The notes under the pieces were generated by a model. The model was not told the origin of the DNA and did not search any database. It saw only the letters and a program-made list of their open reading frames with translations. The translations under genes and the position numbers were made by a program. DNA of 10,930 nt from an uncultured Verrucomicrobiales bacterium. GTDB taxonomy: Bacteria; Verrucomicrobiota; Verrucomicrobiae; Limisphaerales; CANJSG01. The stretch is from positions 1-10,930 of the forward strand of contig CAMLMI010000140.1 of assembly GCA_946480965.1 (NCBI GenBank). Direction: 5' to 3'. Positions 1-6,853 of the stretch are shown piece by piece (the first letter of the stretch is position 1; each line of letters begins with the position of its first letter).

Positions 1-630
1 GCCCTGATCTTCGCCGGCACCGGCGCGGTGGTGGTGAACCAGGTCCACGGCGGCGTCATCGGCCACGCGGGCGTCGCGATCGTCTGGGGTCTGGTGGTGC
101 TGGCGCTGATCTACGCCTTCGGCGACATCTCCGGCGCGCATTTCAATCCGGCCGTGACGCTCGGCTTTTGCGCGGCCGGGCGTTTCCCGCTGCGCGAGGT
201 CGCTCCCTATCTCGCGGCCCAAGGCGCTGGAGCCATCGCGGCCAGCGCGCTGCTGAAGACGCTGTTCCCGATCAACGAACATCTCGGCGCGACGCTCCCG
301 GCCGGGACCGCCTGGCAATCGTGGGTGCTTGAGCTCGTGCTCACGTGGTTCCTCATGCTTGTGGTCCTGAACGTCTCCACCGGACCGAAAGAGAAGGGGA
401 TCACCGCCGGGATCGCGGTCGGCGCGGTGATTGGTCTGGAGGCGATGTTCGCCGGTCCGGTCTGCGGCGCGTCGATGAATCCGGCCCGTTCGCTGGGACC
501 GGCCCTGGTCTCCGGGCACCTCGAATCTCTCTGGATCTACCTCACCGCGCCGGTGCTCGGGGCGCTGCTGGCCGTGCCCACGCGGCGTCTGCTCGAAGCC
601 TCCACCGATCCCTCTCCAACCCATGACTGA
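1..630 (+). CDS. NIP-like aquaglyceroporin (MIP family), 5'-truncated by window edge
   Basis: This is a membrane channel of the MIP/aquaporin family, open at the left edge, so its N-terminus is missing (209 residues are visible). Both family signatures are present: [10 protein letters not shown] near visible residue 49 and [14 protein letters not shown] near 160. Hand alignment on GlpF places the aromatic/arginine filter at W29, A148, A157 and R163, a small-residue filter that suits an uncharged solute such as arsenite, As(OH)3, better than strict water selection. The stretches AIVWGLVV and [20 protein letters not shown] recall plant nodulin-26-like proteins (NIPs) and bacterial AqpN channels found in ars operons. 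Its last codons overlap the arsC start by 8 nt, so the two are surely co-transcribed. Known family role: letting arsenite out of the cell after arsenate reduction. The family is certain; the arsenite role is inferred from context and the NIP-like signature. A glycerol or water channel is the alternative. Confidence 0.9.
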   Translation, partial: ALIFAGTGAVVVNQVHGGVIGHAGVAIVWGLVVLALIYAFGDISGAHFNPAVTLGFCAAGRFPLREVAPYLAAQGAGAIAASALLKTLFPINEHLGATLPAGTAWQSWVLELVLTWFLMLVVLNVSTGPKEKGITAGIAVGAVIGLEAMFAGPVCGASMNPARSLGPALVSGHLESLWIYLTAPVLGALLAVPTRRLLEASTDPSPTHD

Positions 631-1072
631 CACCGTGAAACCCACCGTCCTCATCCTCTGCACCGGCAACTCCTGCCGCAGCCACCTCGCCGAAGGCCTG
701 CTCCGCGCTGCCGCCGGAGACATTCTCGACGTGCAGAGCGCCGGCTCCAAGCCCGCGGGCTACGTCCACCCGCTCGCCATCGAGGCGATGAAGGAGATCG
801 GCATCGACATCTCCGCGCATCGGTCGAAGCACATGAACGACTTCCTCCAGCAGCCGGTGGAGACCGTCATCACCGTCTGCGGCAACGCCGACCAGGCCTG
901 CCCGCTCTATCCCGGCCAGGTGAACCGCCACCATTGGCCCTTCGAAGATCCCGCCCATGCTCCCGGCACCGACGCCGAAAAGCTTGTCGTCTTCCGCCGC
1001 GTGCGCGACGAGATCCGCCGAGTCTTCGAGGCGTATGCGGACGGCAGACGCGATGCGTTGAAGGCTAGGTAA
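623..1072 (+). CDS. arsC: arsenate reductase, thioredoxin-coupled LMW-phosphatase type
   Basis: This 149-residue cytoplasmic enzyme reduces arsenate to arsenite through a cysteine relay recharged by thioredoxin. The low-molecular-weight phosphatase P-loop CTGNSCR lies at residues 13-19, with nucleophile C13 and R19. The resolving cysteines C86 and C93 keep the seven-residue spacing of Cys82/Cys89 in plasmid pI258 ArsC, and D109-P110 matches the general acid Asp105. All redox residues are therefore present, which favours an arsenate reductase over a tyrosine phosphatase. The ATG overlaps the upstream channel gene (ATGACTGA, sharing 8 nt), so translation is probably coupled; no Shine-Dalgarno sequence precedes it. 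The product, arsenite, would be the substrate of the upstream channel. A GC-rich hairpin follows the stop at once. No arsR, acr3 or arsB is in view; they would have to lie before the window. Confidence 0.95.
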   Translation: MTDTVKPTVLILCTGNSCRSHLAEGLLRAAAGDILDVQSAGSKPAGYVHPLAIEAMKEIGIDISAHRSKHMNDFLQQPVETVITVCGNADQACPLYPGQVNRHHWPFEDPAHAPGTDAEKLVVFRRVRDEIRRVFEAYADGRRDALKAR

Positions 1073-1075
1073 GAA

Positions 1076-1091
1076 GGGCGGAGGTCCGCCC
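1076..1091. terminator. GC hairpin between convergent arsC and the MocR-type gene
   Basis: Perfect 7-bp stem GGGCGGA/TCCGCCC with a GG turn, starting 3 nt after the arsC stop. No T-run follows, so it is not a classical intrinsic terminator; it may protect mRNA 3' ends or act with Rho. The rest of the 82-bp gap holds further small palindromes: CGGAC (1104-1108) with GTCCG (1126-1130), CGCT/AGCG (1131-1140) and GCTG/CAGC (1148-1159). The gap serves two converging genes. Confidence 0.45.
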
Positions 1092-1154
1092 GGAGCCTTC
1101 CCCCGGACGACAACGAACGAAGGAAGTCCGCGCTGGAGCGGAGCGATGCTGGGA

Positions 1155-2606
1155 TCAGCGTCCGTCGAGCTTTCGACGGACCAGGTCGCCGAGGATGCCG
1201 ATGGAGCGTTCGATGGCGGGGTTCCAGGCGTGGCCGCAGTTCAGGCGGATGCAGTTCCGGTGGCCACCGGTGGCGGAGAAGAGCGGGCCGGGCGCGACGC
1301 TGATGCCGGATTCGCGCGCGCGACGGAAGAGCTCGAGCGAATCGGCCTTCTCCGGCAGTTCGCACCACAGGAGAAATCCGCCAAGGGGACGGGAGAGGCA
1401 GATGCCCTCGGGAAACGACTCGACGACGGCTTCGCGCATCTTCGCGACCTGTTGGCGGAAGGTCTCGCGGATGGAGCGCAGGTAGCGGTCGTAGCCGCCG
1501 TTGCGGAGGAATTCGCCGATGGCGAGCGTGGGCAGAGTGGCGTTGGCGAGGGTGGTGGATTTCTTCAGCGCGAGGGCGCGGTCGTGCCAGCGGCCGGCGG
1601 CGAGGTAGCCGACGCGATAGCCGGGCGCGAGCGTCTTGGAGAAGGAGCCGCAGAGGATCACGCAATCGCCCGAGGGATCGAGGGCCTTGAGGCAACGGGG
1701 GCGCCGGCCCTCGTGCGGCAGGTCGCCGTAGATGTCGTCCTCGATCAGCGGGACGCGCTTTGTCTTGAGCAGCGTGAAGAGGCGTTCCCTCGCGGCATCG
1801 GGCATGAAGGTGCCGGTGGGGTTCTGGAAGTTCGGCATGACCACGCAGGCGGCGATCCTGGTCTTGGCCAGGGCGGCTTCGAGGGCATCGAGATCGAGGC
1901 CGTGGGTGCAGTCCACCGGGATGGGCAGGGCCTTCAGGCCGAGGTCGCGCAGCATGGCGACGAGCCCGAAATAGCACGGCGACTCGATGGCGACGGTGTC
2001 GCCGGGCTCGCAGGTGGCGCGGAGCGCGAGGGTGAGGGCTTCGGTGCCGCCGTTGACGATCACCAGATCCTCGGGCCGAAGCGCGCCGCCCCATTCCAAC
2101 GAGCGACGAGCGATCGCCTGGCGGACGGAGAGGTTTCCCGGGGCCATGTCATAGCCGACGCTTTCCGGACCGAGACGGCGCGCGATGACGCCCATCGAAC
2201 GCGCGAGCTTCAACGAAGGGAGAAGTTCGGGACCGGGCAAGGCGGCGCCGAGCGGGATCAAGTCCGGGTTGTTATGATCGGCGAGCAGGGAATCGAGCGG
2301 GTCGAGCGTGGAAAGGTCGGTGACCTTCGGCCGACCGGTGGCGGTGCGCGGCGCGGGCACAAGATCGGCGAGCCGGGCACGGACGTAGAAGCCGGACTTG
2401 GGCCGGGCTTCGATCAAGCCACGGGATTCGAGGGTGACGTAGGCGTGGAGCGCGGTGGGCACGCTGACGCGTTGCTGGGCGCTGAACTGGCGGACGGACG
2501 GGACGCGGTCGCCGGGCCGGAGCGAGCGGCTGCGGATCATGGCTTCAAGCGTGCCCGCGAGCTTCTGGTAGGCGGGGGCGCGGTCGAGCGACGCGGAAGG
2601 ACGCAT
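1155..2606 (-). CDS. MocR-type transcriptional regulator (GntR HTH + aminotransferase-like domain)
   Basis: This 483-residue protein joins an N-terminal GntR winged-helix domain (about residues 10-78) to a fold-type I aminotransferase domain (about 110-480), the architecture of the MocR/PdxR regulators that sense PLP or amino-compound adducts. The PLP site is intact: NPTG at 262-265, EDDIY with D290 and Y293, SFSK with Schiff-base lysine K324, and R454 in the place of the carboxylate-binding arginine. I chose the ATG at 2606 because homology to the GntR domain starts there. The upstream in-frame ATG at 2720 would add a proline- and cysteine-rich leader overlapping the intergenic control region. 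It is transcribed away from the DUF2917-like gene, the usual geometry for a MocR regulator and its target, and probably controls that gene and itself. The effector is unknown. A true aminotransferase function is possible but less likely. Confidence 0.92.
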   Translation of the reverse strand: MRPSASLDRAPAYQKLAGTLEAMIRSRSLRPGDRVPSVRQFSAQQRVSVPTALHAYVTLESRGLIEARPKSGFYVRARLADLVPAPRTATGRPKVTDLSTLDPLDSLLADHNNPDLIPLGAALPGPELLPSLKLARSMGVIARRLGPESVGYDMAPGNLSVRQAIARRSLEWGGALRPEDLVIVNGGTEALTLALRATCEPGDTVAIESPCYFGLVAMLRDLGLKALPIPVDCTHGLDLDALEAALAKTRIAACVVMPNFQNPTGTFMPDAARERLFTLLKTKRVPLIEDDIYGDLPHEGRRPRCLKALDPSGDCVILCGSFSKTLAPGYRVGYLAAGRWHDRALALKKSTTLANATLPTLAIGEFLRNGGYDRYLRSIRETFRQQVAKMREAVVESFPEGICLSRPLGGFLLWCELPEKADSLELFRRARESGISVAPGPLFSATGGHRNCIRLNCGHAWNPAIERSIGILGDLVRRKLDGR

Positions 2607-2666
2607 GGCGGCAGGTTGGCGCGGAGGTCGGGGCACGGGCAGATACAGTTGGGGACAAAAACCGGA

Positions 2667-2696
2667 TGCACAGTTCTCCGGGCTGGAATCTGTGCA
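2667..2696. promoter_or_regulatory. candidate operator between the MocR-type gene and the DUF2917 gene
   Basis: The 149-bp divergent region (2607-2755) contains a perfect inverted repeat, TGCACAG (2667-2673) and CTGTGCA (2690-2696), with a 16-bp spacer. Related half-sites lie on both sides: ACAGTT at 2645-2650 and again at 2670-2675 (25 bp apart), and ATCTGT at 2688-2693 and 2719-2724. Repeated half-sites in a divergent promoter are what MocR regulators are known to bind, so this is the likely site for the adjacent regulator. I saw no convincing -35/-10 pair on either strand. Binding is inferred; the repeat is seen. Confidence 0.5.
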
Positions 2697-2755
2697 AGGT
2701 CCAATTTCGCCCGGGTGCATCTGTTTTCGCTCGGCGCGGATGGCAGGCTGGAAAC

Positions 2756-3076
2756 GTGAAAGCGGTTCCAGAACCTCGGGGTTGGGCCAGGCGTTGGAGC
2801 GTCTGGTGGGCGCATCTTTGGCGCGATGGGGCGCTCTCCGGCCGCTACGCGGTGCAGTCGCGCCGGATATTTCTCCGGCGTGGCCAGGCGGTCTCGCTGC
2901 CCCGGTCGCAGGCCGAAACCCGGATCGAGGTGGAACGGGGCGTCGTGTGGCTGACGGTCTCGCCGAGCGACGGCGACCACCTGCTGGCGGCGGGGCAGGC
3001 CCGGAGCGTGTCGCCGCGCGACGGGCGCGTGGTAGTCGAAGGGATCGGAGAAGCGGCGATCCGCGTGGTGGGTTGA
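2756..3076 (+). CDS. small DUF2917-like protein
   Basis: This is a small protein of 106 residues if it starts at GTG 2756. The C-terminal two-thirds is a short beta-rich, cupin-like module around IEVERGVVWLT, SDGDHLLAAGQ and a closing VVVEGIGEAAIRVV. The pattern G-x-x-W-L-T followed by D-H-x-L-x-A-G is what I recognise as DUF2917, a family without a known function. The N-terminus is rich in W and R and shows no signal peptide. The in-frame ATG at 2666 would give 136 residues but puts the start inside the inverted repeat of the control region, so I prefer the GTG, preceded by a weak GGA 5 nt upstream. It is divergent from the MocR-type regulator, its probable controller, and converges on uxuA with a 14-bp gap. 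I have seen this gene pairing in other bacteria, from memory only. No enzymatic role can be assigned. Confidence 0.75.
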   Translation: MKAVPEPRGWARRWSVWWAHLWRDGALSGRYAVQSRRIFLRRGQAVSLPRSQAETRIEVERGVVWLTVSPSDGDHLLAAGQARSVSPRDGRVVVEGIGEAAIRVVG

Positions 3077-3090
3077 TCGGCTGCCCGAGG

Positions 3091-4161
3091 TTATTCCCGC
3101 CCGAGGATCTGGAGCGCCGCCTTCATGTAGCCCATCGCGTAGGCCATGCCGGCGTGCCACGGGGCGGCACAGCTCATCTGCGGGGTGTGGTCGGGGATGA
3201 GCACGCCTTCGAAGCCGTTTTTCTTCAGGATGCGAAGGACACGGATCATGTCGATGTCGCCGTCGTCCACGAAGGTTTCGCGGTAGAAGGGGACCTTGCC
3301 GGTGACGTTGCGGAAGTGGACGTAGCCGAGACGGTTCTGGCGGCTGTATTGCTCCACGGCCTCATAGACGTCGCCCTCGGTCATCTCGGCGATGGAGCCG
3401 AGGCAGAACTCCAGCGCGTTGGCCGGGCTGGGGTTCAGGTCGATGACCTTCTGGTAGAGGTGCGGCTGATAGACGAGGCGGGGCTGGCCGCGCATGAAGG
3501 GCATCGGCGGATCGTCGGGATGCAGCGCGAGCTTCACACCGGAGGCCTCGGCGACGGGCGCGACTTCCGAGAGGAAGCGGTTGAGCCGATCCCACAGTTG
3601 TTCATGCGTGGTGGAGGGCACGGTTCCGGCGGGCGCATCGGGATCATAGACCATGTTCCAGGCCATGCCGTTGGGCATCGGGGTGTCGAGCGGGCCTTCC
3701 ATGCCGACGGACATGGCTTCGCCGCGCGCGTAGGGCAGATGGGTGCGGCCGCAGACGCCGGCGATGCTGAAGTTGTAGCCCATGATGGGAATGCCCGCGT
3801 CCCCGAGGCGGCGGATCAGCGTCTTCACGTTCTCGATCTGCTCGGCTCGCTTGGGGCCGTCGAGCAGCACGTCGTGCCAATGGGCCGGGTCGAAGTTCTC
3901 GATGGCCTCCAGCTTCAGGCCCTCGGCTTCGAGGTCGCGGCGGATGGCGACGAGTTCGTCGAGGGTCCAGAGCTGGCCGGGATCGCCCGCGAGGCCCCAG
4001 CCGCGTTCGGTGCCGGTGGGCTGGTTGTCGCGGGGGTTGTGGGCGCCGCCCTTGAAGTAATCGACGAGATGGATGACGACGTGCGAGGCGCCGGCCTGGC
4101 GCGCGAAGCGGTAGTTGTCGCGCGTCAGCATGTGGCGGTAGAGGCCGAGTCCGAGTTTCAT
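3091..4161 (-). CDS. uxuA: mannonate dehydratase
   Basis: This is a cytoplasmic TIM-barrel enzyme that removes water from D-mannonate to give 2-keto-3-deoxygluconate in glucuronate breakdown. Its 356 residues match the shorter UxuA form (E. coli UxuA is longer, about 394). Family hallmarks are visible: LALHPDDPP with H214, EFCLGS with C253, VHFRNVTG with H282, and FVDDGDIDM near 298-305 followed by PDHTP with H325. These correspond to the histidine, cysteine and aspartate metal-site region of known mannonate dehydratases. I start at the ATG at 4161 (MKLGLGLYRHML), where family similarity begins; the in-frame ATG at 4212 adds 17 unlike residues. No other hexuronate genes (uxaC, uxuB, kdgK) are within the window, so the gene stands alone between a convergent DUF2917 gene and a divergent porin gene. 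A related sugar-acid dehydratase is the alternative. Confidence 0.9.
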   Translation of the reverse strand: MKLGLGLYRHMLTRDNYRFARQAGASHVVIHLVDYFKGGAHNPRDNQPTGTERGWGLAGDPGQLWTLDELVAIRRDLEAEGLKLEAIENFDPAHWHDVLLDGPKRAEQIENVKTLIRRLGDAGIPIMGYNFSIAGVCGRTHLPYARGEAMSVGMEGPLDTPMPNGMAWNMVYDPDAPAGTVPSTTHEQLWDRLNRFLSEVAPVAEASGVKLALHPDDPPMPFMRGQPRLVYQPHLYQKVIDLNPSPANALEFCLGSIAEMTEGDVYEAVEQYSRQNRLGYVHFRNVTGKVPFYRETFVDDGDIDMIRVLRILKKNGFEGVLIPDHTPQMSCAAPWHAGMAYAMGYMKAALQILGRE

Positions 4162-4175
4162 GGAGTGTGGAAAAT

Positions 4176-4219
4176 CGGGGCGAAGGAAGCCCCGGGGCGG
4201 GGGAAATTTCAACCCCGCC
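4176..4219. promoter_or_regulatory. two adjacent hairpins in the uxuA/porin divergent region
   Basis: The first hairpin is CGGGGC (4176-4181) with GCCCCG (4189-4194) around a 7-nt loop. The second is GGCGGGG (4196-4202) with CCCCGCC (4213-4219) around GAAATTTCAA, a small A/T island in very GC-rich DNA. A third inverted repeat, ACGTC-ACGGA-GACGT, lies at 4246-4260, closer to the porin start. The 173-bp region must hold promoters for both genes, and these are the only structured sequences I see in it. Their function is unknown: they could be operators or 5' leader structures. I see no convincing promoter hexamers. Confidence 0.35.
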
Positions 4220-4334
4220 GCGCAAGTGCCTTGTCCCCAGAAGAAACGTCACGGAGACGTCGCTCAAGGCGGCTTCCGGCTTCTCCGATCCATTCTTGGA
4301 CCATGTGCCCGCAAATCGGGCGGCGGTCCACGAC

Positions 4335-5567
4335 ATGAACACCCATCGATACACTGCCCGGGCCGCCGTTCTCAGCGGCGCCCTCTGCGCCGTTGCGTTG
4401 AACGCGGCCGAACCCACGTCCGTCGAGGAACGCCTCAAGAAGCTGGAGACCCAGTATGAGGCGCTCGCGAAGGAAAACGCCGACCTCAAGAAGCAACTGG
4501 GGTGGGATGGCAAGGGCGACCTCGTGGTCGTCAAACCCGGCGGCAAGGAGAAGTCCCTCAAGGTGGGAGGCTACCTCCAGGCCAACGCCGAGTTCGGCGA
4601 ACCGCCCGACGCCCGCTACAGCGGCATCAACGACCGGTTCCTCGTCCGCCGAGCGCGGGTGAACGTCTCGGGCTCGTTCCACGAGAACTTCGATTTCAAG
4701 GCCGAGGTGGACATCGGCAACAACTCGCTGGGCCAGACCACGGGCGCGAGCTGGAAGCCCACGGCCAGCGACGTCTTCGTGAACTGGAACCGCTTCGACT
4801 TCGCCAACGTGAAGGTCGGCCAGTTCAAGACGCCCTTCGGCTACGAGCAGATCCTGGCCGACACCAAGACGGTCTTCGCGGAGCGTTCGCTCCCGAACGA
4901 CCGCCTGACCGAAAGCCGCCAGATCGGCGCGGCCGTGTCCGGCTCCGTGCTGGAGAAGCGGCTGGCCTACTCGGTCGGCGCCTTCAACGGCAGCGGCATC
5001 AACCAGGGCGGCAACGACGACGACAACTTCATGTGGGTCGGTCGCCTCAACGGCACCGCCGTCCAGGGCAAGCTCTTCGGCCAGGACACGAAGCTCGACC
5101 TCGGCGTCAACGGCTACGTGGAGAACGCGAACTCCGTCTCCAAGGGCGGCTTCGGCTTCGACAGCACGCCCGGCGGCGCGGCGGACAACCTCTTCGCCGG
5201 CGAGCGCTACGGTCTCGGCGTGGACGCGCAGTGGCAGCTCGGCCGTTTCGGGCTCCAGGCGGAATACCTCTTCGGCCACTTCGAACCCGACAATCCGGTG
5301 CCCGCGGCCGAGATCGAGTCCGACGGCTTCTACGTCATGGCGCTCTACGACATCCTCCCCAAGAAGCTCCGGGGCCAGGTGCGCTTCGACCGCTTCGACC
5401 CGAACACCGACGCCTCCGGCGACGAGAGCGAGACCTGGACGCTGGGCCTCACCTACTTCGTGAAGGGCGACGACCTGAAGCTCGACGTGAACTACATGAT
5501 CGGGAACCCCGGCGGCGCGATGGACGAGGGCAACCTGCTCATCACCCGCGTGCAGCTCGTCTTCTGA
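4335..5567 (+). CDS. OprO/OprP-type outer-membrane porin with N-terminal coiled coil
   Basis: This is an outer-membrane beta-barrel protein of 410 residues. A signal peptide covers residues 1 to about 24-25 (arginines, a hydrophobic stretch, then LNAA). Next comes a short heptad-type coiled coil (about 30-55, VEERLKKLETQYEAL onward), typical of porins that trimerise or contact the cell wall. From about residue 70 alternating strands run to the end, including KVGGYLQANAEF, RRARVNVSGSF, VKVGQFKTPFGYEQ and the final ITRVQLVF with C-terminal F, the barrel-assembly signal. The RRARV and GQFKTPFG motifs mark the porin O/P family. Members of this family are often named phosphate-selective, but many are general or unknown in specificity, and the sequence does not show which. 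The start at 4335 is chosen for the signal peptide; an in-frame ATG at 4167 would bury it. The gene is divergent from uxuA and upstream of the binding protein gene. Confidence 0.88.
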   Translation: MNTHRYTARAAVLSGALCAVALNAAEPTSVEERLKKLETQYEALAKENADLKKQLGWDGKGDLVVVKPGGKEKSLKVGGYLQANAEFGEPPDARYSGINDRFLVRRARVNVSGSFHENFDFKAEVDIGNNSLGQTTGASWKPTASDVFVNWNRFDFANVKVGQFKTPFGYEQILADTKTVFAERSLPNDRLTESRQIGAAVSGSVLEKRLAYSVGAFNGSGINQGGNDDDNFMWVGRLNGTAVQGKLFGQDTKLDLGVNGYVENANSVSKGGFGFDSTPGGAADNLFAGERYGLGVDAQWQLGRFGLQAEYLFGHFEPDNPVPAAEIESDGFYVMALYDILPKKLRGQVRFDRFDPNTDASGDESETWTLGLTYFVKGDDLKLDVNYMIGNPGGAMDEGNLLITRVQLVF

Positions 5568-5594
5568 ATCAGCCGCTGCCTGAATCCTTTGCGA

Positions 5595-5637
5595 CGGCCG
5601 GAACGATGCGGTGCTCAAGAGCCCGATCTTCCGGCCG
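5595..5637 (+). terminator. long bulged stem-loop between porin and binding-protein genes
   Basis: Nine perfect base pairs, CGGCCGGAA (5595-5603) with TTCCGGCCG (5629-5637), are continued inward by GAT/ATC, CGG/CCG and GCT/AGC. Each inner step is separated by one unpaired base on the 5' side only (C5604, G5608, T5612), closing on a CAAG loop at 5616-5619. In total this is about 18 pairs. It starts 27 nt after the porin stop and is followed by the weakly T-rich ATTCCTTTCC. It may end porin transcription, or trim expression of the downstream genes and protect the porin mRNA. Structure seen; role inferred. Confidence 0.55.
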
Positions 5638-5685
5638 ATTCCTTTCCAGAGCTGCGTCGTGTGAGCAGCGCCGCACCCGCGCACC

Positions 5686-6834
5686 ATGAACCTTTCCAAG
5701 ACCCTCGCCCTGCTGGCCCTTTCGGTCGGCCTTTCCCAGTCCTTCGCCCGCGCCGAGGACGGCGTCACCGCCACGGAGATCGCCGTCGGCCAGACTGCCG
5801 TCTTCAGCGGGCCGACCAGCGCCCTCGGCCTCGGCATGAAGGCCGGGCTCGAAGCCGCGCTCTCCGAGATCAACGACGCCGGCGGCATCCACGGCCGCAA
5901 GATCAGGCTCGTGGCCAAGGACGACGGCTACGAGCCCGACAAGGCCATCGCCTCCGCCAAGGAGCTGATCGCCACCGACAAGGTCTTCCTCCTCATCGCC
6001 GGGGTCGGCACGCCCACGGCCAACGCCATCGTCCCCATCTGCGAGGAGAACTCCGTGCCGTTCGTCGGCGCGTTCACCGGCGCGGGCACGCTCCGCAGCC
6101 CGTTCAAGAAACAGGTCGTCAACGTCCGCGCCAGCTACAACCAGGAGATGGAGGCGCTGGCCAAGCTGCTGGTCGATGACCGGAAGCTCACCCGGATCGC
6201 CTGCTTCCACCAGAACGACGGCTACGGCCAGGCCGGGTTGTCCGGCATCACGGCGGCGTTGAAGAAGCGCGGCATCGAACTGGTCTCGACCGGCGCCTAC
6301 GAGCGCAACACCACGGCGGTGAAGGCCGGGTTGCTCGATGTCCGCAAGGGCGAGCCCCAGGCCGTCGTCATGGTTGGTGCCTACAAGGCCTGCGCCGAGT
6401 TCATCCGCCTCGCGCGCAAGCTGGGCATGACCGACATGCTCTACTGCAACATCTCCTTCGTCGGCACCAAGGCGCTCGTGGCCGAGCTGGGCGCGGACGC
6501 CGAGGGCACGATCATCTCCCAGGTGGTGCCGAACCCCTACGGCGATTCGCTCCCCGTGCTGAAGGACTACGCCGTCGCGCTGAAGAAATACCAGCCCTCG
6601 CAGGAGCCCGACTGGATCTCCCTGGAGGGCTATCTCGCCGGTCGGTTCTTCGCCGCCGCGCTGGCCAAGGCCGGGGCGAGCCCGACGCGCGCCTCGTTCC
6701 TGGAGGCCATCCAGCAGCAGAAGAACTACGACATCGGCGGCTTCGTCCTGGAGTTCGGACCCGAGGACCATCAGGGCTCCGATCACGTGTATCTGACCCA
6801 CGTGAAGGACGGCAAAGTCGTCGATCTCGAATGA
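5686..6834 (+). CDS. periplasmic substrate-binding protein, LivJ type (type I fold)
   Basis: This is a soluble periplasmic ligand-binding protein of 382 residues. A clean signal peptide (residues 1-23, ending A-R-A before E24) is followed by a bilobed receptor-type binding domain of the branched-chain amino acid/amide family. Typical landmarks are [47 protein letters not shown] and the interlobe stretch [13 protein letters not shown]. There is no lipobox cysteine, so it should be free in the periplasm. No permease or ATPase genes follow; instead a chemoreceptor gene starts 19 bp after its stop. Orphan binding proteins of this type are known beside signalling genes, so I infer that it presents a ligand to that receptor rather than feeding an importer. 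The ligand cannot be read from the sequence; an amino acid, amide or similar small molecule is expected from the family. A transporter elsewhere in the genome could also use it. Confidence 0.9.
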   Translation: MNLSKTLALLALSVGLSQSFARAEDGVTATEIAVGQTAVFSGPTSALGLGMKAGLEAALSEINDAGGIHGRKIRLVAKDDGYEPDKAIASAKELIATDKVFLLIAGVGTPTANAIVPICEENSVPFVGAFTGAGTLRSPFKKQVVNVRASYNQEMEALAKLLVDDRKLTRIACFHQNDGYGQAGLSGITAALKKRGIELVSTGAYERNTTAVKAGLLDVRKGEPQAVVMVGAYKACAEFIRLARKLGMTDMLYCNISFVGTKALVAELGADAEGTIISQVVPNPYGDSLPVLKDYAVALKKYQPSQEPDWISLEGYLAGRFFAAALAKAGASPTRASFLEAIQQQKNYDIGGFVLEFGPEDHQGSDHVYLTHVKDGKVVDLE

Positions 6835-6853
6835 CGCGGAATCCCCGTCGCCG

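Noticed and set aside
2607..2720. Upstream start for the MocR-type regulator (38 extra residues)
   Set aside because: The extension is unlike the GntR family and covers the inverted repeat of the divergent control region.
4167..4334. Upstream start for the porin (56 extra residues)
   Set aside because: It would place an unlike, proline- and arginine-rich stretch before a good signal peptide.
1146..4338. Long plus-strand frames opposite the MocR-type gene and uxuA (537 and 577 codons)
   Set aside because: The opposite strand codes for proteins with intact catalytic or PLP-binding motifs; the plus-strand products look like random GC-rich translation.
4209..5918. 569-codon minus-strand frame opposite the porin gene
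   Set aside because: The plus strand carries a signal peptide, coiled coil, porin motifs and terminal phenylalanine in one uninterrupted frame.
5686..6834. First gene of a branched-chain amino acid ABC importer operon
   Set aside because: No permease or ATPase gene follows; the next gene is a chemoreceptor and then aroF.
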